Shown piece after piece: positions 53,727 through 63,849 of a stretch of DNA of 64,000 nt. The stretch comes from Sipunculus nudus (taxonomy: Eukaryota; Annelida; Sipuncula; Golfingiida; Sipunculidae), in assembly GCA_026874595.1 (NCBI GenBank), contig CM049306.1, forward strand, positions 108,395,142 through 108,459,141, in the 5' to 3' direction. The position numbers were made by a program, and so were the translations under genes. The notes under the pieces are model-generated. The model searched no databases. It was not told the DNA's origin and saw only the letters and a list, made by a program, of their open reading frames with translations. Position 1 is the first letter of the stretch, and every line of letters begins with the position of its first letter.

Positions 53727-54545
53727 GTAAACAGAGAAAACAAAGGTGACCATCGTGGACACACTGTAAACAGAGAAAACAAAGGTGACCATCGTGGACA
53801 CACTGTAAACAGAGAAAACAAAGGTGACCATCGTGGACACACTGTAAACAGAGAAAACAAAGGTGACCATCGTGGACACACTGTAAACAGAGATAATAAG
53901 GGATAATGATCGTGGATACCACTGTAAACAGAGAAAACAAAGGTGACCATCGTGGACACCACTGTAAACAGAGATAACAAAGGTGACCATCGTGGACACC
54001 ACTGTAAACAGAGATAACAAAGGTGACCATCGTGGACACCACTGTGAACAGAGATAACAAAGGTGACCATCGTGGACACCACTGTTAACATAGATAACAA
54101 AGGTGACCATCGTGGACACACTGTAAACAGAGAAAACAAAGGTGACCATCGTGGACACAACTGTGAACAGAGATAACAAAGGTGACCATCGTGGACACCA
54201 CTGTGAACAGAGATAACAAAGGTGACCATCGTGGACACCACTGTTAACAGAGATAACAAAGGTGACCATCGTGGACACACTGTAAACAGAGATAACAAAG
54301 ATGACCATCATGGACACACTGTAAACAGAGATAACAAAGGTGACCATCGTGGACACCACTGTAAACAGAGAAAACAAAGGTGACCATCGTGGACACCACT
54401 GTGAACAGAGATAACAAAGGTGACCATCGTGGACACCACTGTGAACAGAGATAACAAAGGTGACCATCGTGGACACCACTGTTCTGTTAACAGAGATAAC
54501 AAAGGTGACCATCGTGGACACACTGTAAACAGAGATAACAAAGGT
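53727..54545. repeat. GATAAC-rich island resembling the right edge of the array
   Basis: Four GAAAAC 39-mers (53,727-53,882) lead to a divergent 41-mer and then GATAAC 39/40-mers without 21-mers. The rare GTTAACATAG unit near 54,083 recurs near 61,399 and 62,859. A doubly changed unit reads AAAGATGACCATCATGG near 54,298, and a 5-base insertion lies at about 54,481. Unit types and order are close to 61.0-63.5 kb, suggesting this island was copied from the edge zone. Confidence 0.82.
53883..53923. repeat. Divergent 41-bp monomer, edge type
   Basis: The middle reads AATAAGGGATAATGATCGTGG instead of AACAAAGGTGACCATCGTGG in spirit: the key differences are AAGGGATAATGATC for AAAGGTGACCATC. It carries a GATC at 53,908, one of only three I found in the window. 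The same type occurs at 63,451-63,491 and in the decayed units after 63,850. Confidence 0.88.
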
Positions 54546-56324
54546 GACAATCGTGGACACCACTGTGAACAGATATAACAAAGGTGACCATCGTGGACAC
54601 CACTGTAAACAGAGAAAACAAAGGTGACCATCGTGGACACCACTGTGAACAGAGGAAAACAAAGGTGACCATCGTGGACACCACTGTGAACAGAGAAAAC
54701 AAAGGTGACCATCGTGGACACCACTGTGAACAGAGGAAAACAAAGGTGACCATCGTGGACACTACTGTGAACAGAGGAAAACAAAGGTGACCATTGTGGA
54801 CACCACTGTAAACAGAGAAAACAAAGGTGACCATCGTGGACACCACTGTGAACAGAGGAAAACAAAGGTGACCATCGTGGACACCACTGTGAACAGAGGA
54901 AAACAAAGGTGACCATCGTGGACACCACTGTGAACAGAGGAAAACAAAGGTGACCATCGTGGACACACAGCAAACAGAGAAAACAAAGGTGACCATCGTG
55001 GACACCACTGTAAACAGAGAAAACAAAGGTGACCATCGTGGACACCACTGTAAACAGAGAAAACAAAGGTGACCATCGTGGACACCACTGAAAACAGAGA
55101 AAACAAAGGTGACCATCGTGGACACACTGTAAACAGAGGAAAACAAAGGTGACCATCGTAGACACCACTGTAAACAGAGAAAACAAAGGTGACCATCGTG
55201 GACACCACTGAAAACAGAGAAAACAAAGGTGACCATCGTGGACACACTGTAAACAGAGGAAAACAAAGGTGACCATCGTGGACACATTGTAAACAGAGAA
55301 ACCAAAGGTGACCATCGTGGACACACTGTAAACAGAGAAAACAGAGGTGACCATCGTGGAAACCACTGTAAACAGAGAAAACAAAGGTGACCTTCGTGGA
55401 CACCACGGTAAACAGAGAAAACAAAGGTGACCATCGTGGACACCACTGTAAACAGAGAAAACAAAGGTGACCATCGTGGACACCACTGAAAACAGAGTAA
55501 ACAAAGGTGACCATCGTGGACACACTGTAAACAGAGAAAACAAAGGTGACCATCGTGGACACACTGTAAACAGAGAAAACAACACTGTTAACAGAGATAA
55601 CAACACTGTAAACAGAGAAAACAAAGGTGACCATCGTGGACACACAGCAAACAGAGAAAACAAAGGTGACCATCGTGGACACACTGTAAACAGAGAAAAC
55701 AAAGGTGACCATCGTGGACACACTGTAAACAGAGATATCAACACTGTTAACAGAGATAACAACACTGTAAACAGAGAAAACAAAGGTGACCATCGTGGAC
55801 ACACTGTAAACAGAGATAACAACACTGTTAACAGAGATAACAACACTGTAAACAGAGAAAACAAAGGTGACCATCGTGGACACACTGTAAACAGAGAAAA
55901 CAAAGGAGACCATCGTGGACACATTGTAAACAGAGATAACAAAGGTGACCATCGTGGACACCACTGTAAACAGAGAAAACAAAGGTGACCATCGTGGACA
56001 CACTGTAAACAGAGAAAACAAAGGTGACCATCGTGGACACCACTGTAAACAGAGAAAACAAAGGTGACCATCGTGGACACCACTGTAAACAGAGAAAACA
56101 AAGGTGTCCATCGTGGACACCATTGTAAACAGAGAAAACAAAGGTGACCATCTTGGACACCACTGTAAACAGAGAAAACAAAGGTGACCATCGTGGACAC
56201 CACTGTAAACAGAGAAAACAAAGGTGACCATCGTGGACACCACTGTAAACAGAGAAAACAAAGGTGACCATCGTGGACACCACTGTAAACAGAGAAAACA
56301 AAGGTGACCATCGTGGACACCACT
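54546..56324. repeat. 2,595-bp tandem duplication, first copy
   Basis: Markers with counterparts at +2,595: CACTACTG at 54,760, CCATTGTGG at 54,793, GAAACCAAAGG near 55,300, AACAGAGGTGACC near 55,341, CCACGGTAAAC near 55,403, GATATC at 55,734, GGTGTCC at 56,104 and CATCTTGG near 56,150. The left end (GGTGACAATCG, 54,544) has an offset of only 2,473, because the second copy holds 122 extra bases. Private changes: GAGTAAAC near 55,496 and GGAGACC near 55,904. Confidence 0.86.
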
Positions 56325-57018
56325 GTAAACAGAGAAAACAAAGGTGACCATCGTGGACACATTGTAAACAGAGAAAACAAAGGTGACCATCGTGGACACA
56401 CTGTAAACAGAGAAAACAAAGGTGACCATCGTGGACACATTGTAAACAGAGATAACAAAGGTGACCATCGTGGACACCACTGTAAACAGAGAAAACAAAG
56501 GTGACCATCGTGGACACACTGTAAACAGAGAAAACAAAGGTGACCATCGTGGACACATTGTAAACAGAGAAAACAAAGGTGACCATCGTGGACACACTGT
56601 AAACAGAGAAAACAAAGGTGACCATCGTGGACACACTGTAAACAGAGAAAACAAAGGTGACCATCGAGGACACACTGTAAACAGAGAAAACAACACTGTT
56701 AACAGAGATAACAACACTGTAAACAGAGAAAACAAAGGTGACCATCGTGGACACCACTGTAAACAGAGAAAACAAAGGTGACCTTCGTGGACACCACGGT
56801 AAACAGAGAAAACAAAGGTGACCATCGTGGACACCACTGTAAACAGAGAAAACAAAGGTGACCTTCGTGGACACCACGGTAAACAGAGAAAACAAAGGTG
56901 ACCATCGTGGACACCACTGTGAACAGAGATAACAAAGGTGACCATCGTGGACACCACTGTTAACAGAGATAACAAAGGTGACCATCGTGGACACACTGTA
57001 AACAGAGATAACAAAGGT
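56325..57018. repeat. Linker between the two 2,595-bp copies
   Basis: GAAAAC 39-mers with several CACATTG ends, one CGAGG unit (near 56,665), one 21-mer pair (about 56,684-56,725), then an alternation of CCTTCGTGG and CCACGGTAAAC in two successive rounds (near 56,785 and 56,855), which looks like a 70-80-bp local tandem duplication. GATAAC 40-mers close it. Confidence 0.78.
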
Positions 57019-58839
57019 GACAATCGTGGACACCACTGTGAACAGATATAACAAAGGTGACCATCGTGGACACCACTGTAAACAGAGAAAACAAAGGTGA
57101 CCATCGTGGACACCACTGTGAACAGAGGAAAACAAAGGTGACCATCGTGGACACCACTGTAAACAGAGGAAAACAAAGGTGACCATCGTGGACACCACTG
57201 TAAACAGAGAAAACAAAGGTGACCATCGTGGACACCACTGTGAACAGAGGAAAACAAAGGTGACCATCGTGGACACCACTGTGAACAGAGAAAACAAAGG
57301 TGACCATCGTGGACACCACTGTGAACAGAGGAAAACAAAGGTGACCATCGTGGACACTACTGTGAACAGAGGAAAACAAAGGTGACCATTGTGGACACCA
57401 CTGTAAACAGAGAAAACAAAGGTGACCATCGTGGACACCACTGTGAACAGAGGAAAACAAAGGTGACCATCGTGGACACCACTGTGAACAGAGGAAAACA
57501 AAGGTGACCATCGTGGACACCACTGTGAACAGAGGAAAACAAAGGTGACCATCGTGGACACACAGCAAACAGAGAAAACAAAGGTGACCATCGTGGACAC
57601 CACTGTAAACAGAGAAAACAAAGGTGACCATCGTGGACACCACTGTAAACAGAGAAAACAAAGGTGACCATCGTGGACACCACTGAAAACAGAGAAAACA
57701 AAGGTGACCATCGTGGACACACTGTAAACAGAGGAAAACAAAGGTGACCATCGTAGACACCACTGTAAACAGAGAAAACAAAGGTGACCATCGTGGACAC
57801 CACTGAAAACAGAGAAAACAAAGGTGACCATCGTGGACACACTGTAAACAGAGGAAAACAAAGGTGACCATCGTGGACACATTGTAAACAGAGAAACCAA
57901 AGGTGACCATCGTGGACACACTGTAAACAGAGAAAACAGAGGTGACCATCGTGGACACCACTGTAAACAGAGAAAACAAAGGTGACCTTCGTGGACACCA
58001 CGGTAAACAGAGAAAACAAAGGTGACCATCGTGGACACCACTGTAAACAGAGAAAACAAAGGTGACCATCGTGGACACCACTGAAAACAGAGAAAACAAA
58101 GGTGACCATCGTGGACACACTGTAAACAGAGAAAACAAAGGTGACCATCGTGGACACACTGTAAACAAAGAAAACAACACTGTTAACAGAGATAACAACA
58201 CTGTAAACAGAGAAAAGAAAGGTGACCATCGTGGACACACAGCAAACAGAGAAAACAAAGGTGACCATCGTGGACACACTGTAAACAGAGAAAACAAAGG
58301 TGACCATCGTGGACACACTGTAAACAGAGATATCAACACTGTTAACAGAGATAACAACACTGTAAACAGAGAAAACAAAGGTGACCATCGTGGACACACT
58401 GTAAACAGAGATAACAACACTGTTAACAGAGATAACAACACTGTAAACAGAGAAAACAAAGGTGACCATCGTGGACACACTGTAAACAGAGAAAACAAAG
58501 GTGACCATCGTGGATACATTGTAAACAGAGATAACAAAGGTGACCATCGTGGACACCACTGTAAACAGAGAAAACAAAGGTGACCATCGTGGACACACTG
58601 TAAACAGAGAAAACAAAGGTGACCATCGTGGACACCACTGTAAACAGAGAAAACAAAGGTGACCATCGTGGACACCACTGTAAACAGAGAAAACAAAGGT
58701 GTCCATCGTGGACACCACTGTAAACAGAGAAAACAAAGGTGACCATCTTGGACACCACTGTAAACAGAGAAAACAAAGGTGACCATCGTGGACACCACTG
58801 TAAACAGAGAAAACAAAGGTGACCATCGTGGACACCACT
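57019..58839. repeat. 2,595-bp tandem duplication, second copy, with three extra monomers
   Basis: GGTGACAATCG at 57,017, then 122 bp (one 40-mer and two 41-mers in length) absent from the first copy between about 57,060 and 57,180. Shared markers are CACTACTG (57,355), CCATTGTGG (57,388), GAAACCAAAGG (57,895), GATATC (58,329), GGTGTCC (58,699) and CATCTTGG (58,745). Private changes: GTAAACAAAG near 58,165, GAAAAGAAAGG near 58,215, GGATACATTG near 58,512. Five slot units remain (58,640-58,839) before a GAAAAC unit. Confidence 0.85.
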
Positions 58840-59296
58840 GAAAACAGAGAAAACAAAGGTGACCATCGTGGACACACTGTAAACAGAGAAAACAAAGGTG
58901 ACCATCGTGGACACACTGTAAACAGAGAAAACAACACTGTTAACAGAGATAACAACACTGTAAACAGAGAAAACAAAGGTGACCATCGTGGACACACAGC
59001 AAACAGAGAAAACAAAGGTGACCTTCGTGGACACACTGTAAACAGAGAAAACAAAGGTGACCATCGTGGACACACTGTAAACAGAGATATCAACACTGTT
59101 AACAGAGATAACAACACTGTAAACAGAGAAAACAAAGGTGACCATCGTGGACACACTGTAAACAGAGATAACAACACTGTTAACAGAGATAACAACACTG
59201 TAAACAGAGAAAACAAAGGTGACCATCGTGGACACACTGTAAACAGAGAAAACAAAGGTGACCATCGTGGACACATTGTAAACAGAGATAACAAAG
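58840..59296. repeat. Last GATATC core (59,086)
   Basis: The 37th and final GATATC-marked 21-mer, with the usual CACACAGCAAAC junction upstream and 21-mer pairs on both sides. One CCTTCGTGG unit lies inside the core at about 59,020, where other cores have CCATCG. No GGCGACC follows at +291. Confidence 0.85.
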
Positions 59297-61004
59297 GTGA
59301 CCATCGTGGACACCACTGTAAACAGAGAAAACAAAGGTGACCATCGTGGACACACTGTAAACAGAGATAACAACACTGTTAACAGAGATAACAACACTGT
59401 AAACAGAGATAACAAAGGTGACCATCGTGGACACACTGTAAACAGAGATAACAACACTGTTAACAGAGATAACAACACTGTAAACAGAGATAACAAAGGT
59501 GACCATCGTAGACACATTGTAAACAGAGATAACAAAGGTGACCATCGTGGACACCACTGTAAACAGAGAAAACAAAGGTGACCATCGTGGACACACTGTA
59601 AACAGAGATAACAACACTGTTAACAGAGATAACAACACTGTAAACAGAAATAACAAAGCTGACCATCGTGGACACATTGTAAACAGAGATAACAACACTG
59701 TTAACAGAGATAACAACACTGTAAACAGAGATAACAAAGGTGACCATCGTGGACACCACTGTAAACAGAGAAAACAAAGGTGACCATCGTGGACACACTG
59801 TAAACAGAGAAAACAAAGGTGACCATCGTGGACACCACTGTGAACAGAGGAAAACAAAGGTGACCATCGTGGACACCACTGTAAACAGAGAAAACAAAGG
59901 TGACCATCGTGGACACCACTGTAAACAGAGAAAACAAAGGTGACCATCGTGGACACACTGTAAACAGAGATAACAAAGGTGACCATCGTGGATACCACTG
60001 TAAACAGAGAAAACAAAGGTGACCATCGTGGACACCACTGTGAACAGAGGAAAACAAAGGTGACCATCGTGGACACCACTGTGAACAGAGAAAACAAAGG
60101 TGACCATCGTGGACACCACTGTTAACAGAGAAAACGAAGGTGACCATCGTGGACACACTGTAAACAGAGATAACAACACTGTTAACAGAGATAACAACAC
60201 TGTAAACAGAGATAACAAAGGTGACCATCGTGGACACACTGTAAACAGAGATAACAACACTGTTAACAGAGATAACAACACTGTAAACAGAGATAACAAA
60301 GGTGACCATCGTGGACACCACTGTAAACAGAGAAAACAAATTTGACCATCGTGGACACACTGTAAACAGAGATAACAACACTGTTAACAGAGATAACAAC
60401 ACTGTAAACAGAGATAACAAAGGTGACCATCGTGGACACACTGTAAACAGAGATAACAACACTGTTAACAGAGATAACAACACTGTAAACAGAGATAACA
60501 AAGGTGACCATCGTAGACACATTGTAAACAGAGATAACAAAGGTGACCATCGTGGACACCACTGTAAACAGAGAAAACAAAGGTGACCATCGTGGACACA
60601 CTGTAAACAGAGATAACAACACTGTTAACAGAGATAACAACACTGTAAACAGAAATAACAAAGGTGACCATCGTGGACACATTGTAAACAGAGATAACAA
60701 CACTGTTAACAGAGATAACAACACTGTAAACAGAGATAAGAAAGGTGACCATCGTGGACACCACTGTAAACAGAGAAAACAAAGGTGACCATCGTGGACA
60801 CACTGTAAACAGAGAAAACAAAGGTGACCATCGTGGACACCACTGTGAACAGAGGAAAACAAAGGTGACCATCGTGGACACCACTGTAAACAGAGAAAAC
60901 AAAGGTGACCATCGTGGACACCACTGTAAACAGAGAAAACAAAGGTGACCATCGTGGACACACTGTAAACAGAGATAACAAAGGTGACCATCGTGGATAC
61001 CACT
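59297..61004. repeat. 21-mer-rich block duplicated with 1,005-bp offset
   Basis: About 59,285-60,040 repeats at 60,290-61,045. The unit order is that of the 1.34-kb module's 21-mer block (as at 693 and 5,916): GTAGACACATT (59,508 and 60,513), GAAATAAC (near 59,646 and 60,651), then 41-mer and GGATACC (59,988 and 60,993). Differences: AACAAAGCTGACC near 59,656, CAAATTTGACC near 60,340, AAAACGAAGG near 60,132, and GATAAGAAAGG only in the second copy (near 60,736). Confidence 0.85.
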
Positions 61005-63849
61005 GTAAACAGAGAAAACAAAGGTGACCATCGTGGACACACTGTAAACAGAGAAAACAAAGGTGACCATCGTGGACACACTGTAAACAGAGAAAACAAA
61101 GGTGACCATCGTGGACACACTGTAAACAGAGAAAACAAAGGTGACCATCGTGGACACACTGTAAACAGAGAAAACAAAGGTGACCATCGTGGACACACTG
61201 TAAACAGAGAAAACAAAGGTGACCATCGTGGACACACTGTAAACAGAGATAACAAAGGTGACCATCGTGGACACCACTGTAAACAGAGATAACAAAGGTG
61301 ACCATCGTGGACACCACTGTAAACAGAGATAACAAAGGTGACCATCGTGGACACCACTGTGAACAGAGATAACAAAGGTGACCATCGTGGACACCACTGT
61401 TAACATAGATAACAAAGGTGACCATCGTGGACACACTGTAAACAGAGAAAACAAAGGTGACCATCGTGGACACCACTGTGAACAGAGATAACAAAGGTGA
61501 CCATCGTGGACACCACTGTGAACAGAGATAACAAAGGTGACCATCGTGGACACCACTGTTAACAGAGATAACAAAGGTGACCATCGTGGACACACTGTAA
61601 ACAGAGATAACAAAGGTGACCATCGTGGACACACTGTAAACAGAGAAAACAAAGGTGACCATCGTGGACACCACTGTAAACAGAGAAAACAAAGGTGACC
61701 ATCGTGGACACCACTGTAAACAGAGAAAACAAAGGTGACCATCGTGGACACCACTGTAAACAGAGAAAACAAAGGTGACCATCGTGGACACACTGTAAAC
61801 AGAGATAACAAAGGTGACCATCGTGGATACCACTGTAAACAGAGAAAACAAAGGTGACCATCGTGGACACACTGTAAACAGAGAAAACAAAGGTGACCAT
61901 CGTGGACACACTGTAAACAGAGAAAACAAAGGTGACCATCGTGGACACACTGTAAACAGAGAAAACAAAGGTGACCATCGTGGACACACTGTAAACAGAG
62001 AAAACAAAGGTGACCATCGTGGACACACTGTAAACAGAGAAAACAAAGGTGACCATCGTGGACACCACTGTGAACAGAGGAAAACAAAGGTGACCATCGT
62101 GGACACACTGTAAACAGAGAAAACAAAGGTGACCATCGTGGTCACCACTGTAAACAGAGATAACAAAGGTGACCATCGTGGACACACTGTAAACAGAGAA
62201 AACAAAGGTGACCATCGTGGACACACTGTAAACAGAGAAAACAAAGGTGACCATCGTGGACACACTGTAAACAGAGAAAACAAAGGTGACCATCGTGGAC
62301 ACCACTGTAGCAGAGAAAACAAAGGTGACCATCGTGGACACACTGTAAACAGAGAAAACAAAGGTGACCATCGTGGACACCACTGTAGCAGAGAAAACAA
62401 AGGTGACCATCGTGGACACCACTGTAAACAGAGAAAACAAAGGTGACCATCGTGGACACACTGTAAACAGAGAAAACAAAGGTGACCATCGTGGACACAC
62501 TGTAAACAGAGAAAACAAAGGTGACCATCGTGGACACACTGTAAACAGAGAAAACAAAGGTGACCATCGTGGACACGCTGTAAACAGAGAAAACAAAGGT
62601 GACCATCGTGGTCACCACTGTAAACAGAGAAAACAAAGGTGACCATCGTGGACACACTGTAAACAGAGAAAACAAAGGTGACCATCTTGGACACCACTGT
62701 AAACAGAGATAACAAAGGTGACCATCGTGGACACCACTGTAAACAGAGATAACAAAGGTGACCGTCGTGGACACCACTGTAAACAGAGATAACAAAGGTG
62801 ACCATCGTGGACACCACTGTGAACAGAGATAACAAAGGTGACCATCGTGGACACCACTGTTAACATAGATAACAAAGGTGACCATCGTGGACACACTGTA
62901 AACAGAGAAAACAAAGGTGATAATCGTGGACACCACTGTGAACAGAGATAACAAAGGTGACCATCGTGGACACCACTGTGAACAGAGATAACAAAGGTGA
63001 CCATCGTGGACACCACTGTTAACAGAGATAACAAAGGTGACCATCGTGGACACACTGTAAACAGAGATAACAAAGGTGACCATCGTGGACACACTGTAAA
63101 CAGAGAAAACAAAGGTGACCATCGTGGACACCACTGTAAACAGAGAAAACAAAGGTGACCATCGTGGACACCACTGTGAACAGAGATAACAAAGGTGACC
63201 ATCGTGGAGACCACTGTGAACAGAGATAACAAAGGTGACCATCGTGGACACCACTGTTAACAGAGATAACAAAGGTGACCATCGTGGACACACTGTAAAC
63301 AGAGATAACAAAGGTGACCATCGTGGACACACTGTAAACAGAGAAAACAAAGGTGACCATCGTGGACACACTGTAAACAGAGAAAACAAAGGTGACCATC
63401 GTGGACACACTGTAAACAGAGAAAACAAAGGTGACCATCGTGGACACACTGTAAACAGAGATAATAAGGGATAATTATCGTGGATACCACTGTAAACAGA
63501 GAAAACAAAGGTGACCATCGTGGACACCACTGTAAACAGAGATAACAAAGGTGACCATCGTGGACACCACTGTTAACAGAGAAAACAAAGGTGACCATCG
63601 TGGACACACTGTAAACAGAGAAAACAAAGGTGACCATCGTGGACACACTGTAAACAGAGAAAACAAAGGTGACCATCGTGGACAGCACTGTAAACAGAGA
63701 AAACAAAGGTGACCATCGTGGACACCACTGTAAACAGAGATAACAAAGGTGACCATCGTGGACACCACTGTAAACAGAGAAAACAAAGGTGACCATCGTG
63801 GACACCACTGTTAACAGAGATAACAAAGGTGACCATCGTGGACACCACT
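61005..63849. repeat. Edge-proximal zone of simple 39/40-mer runs, no 21-mers
   Basis: Six perfect-phase GAAAAC 39-mers run at 61,005-61,238 and five more at 61,835-62,029 (offset 830). Long GATAAC stretches lie between them. GTTAACATAG recurs at 61,399 and 62,859 (offset 1,460). Two 3-base-shorter units (CTGTAGCAGAG) lie 79 bp apart near 62,306 and 62,385. GTGGTCACC occurs near 62,139 and 62,609; singletons include GACACGCTG near 62,573, GGTGACCGTCG near 62,759, GGTGATAATCG near 62,918 and GTGGAGACC near 63,205. There is no GATATC, GGCGACC or 21-mer pair. Confidence 0.85.
63451..63491. repeat. Divergent 41-bp monomer, edge type
   Basis: Same family as 53,883-53,923: GATAATAAGG then GATAATTATCGTGGATACC. 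It differs from that unit by one base (ATTATC for ATGATC), which removes the GATC. In both places three or more 39-mers precede it and a GAAAAC 40-mer plus a GATAAC unit follow, so the two sites are duplicates 9,568 bp apart. Confidence 0.88.

Noticed and set aside
482-59091. GATATC and GTTAAC palindromes as regulatory operators
   Set aside because: They sit in 21-mers as single-base variants of the monomer (GATAAC to GATATC, GTAAAC to GTTAAC) and follow the duplication pattern. With no genes nearby, nothing supports a regulatory role.
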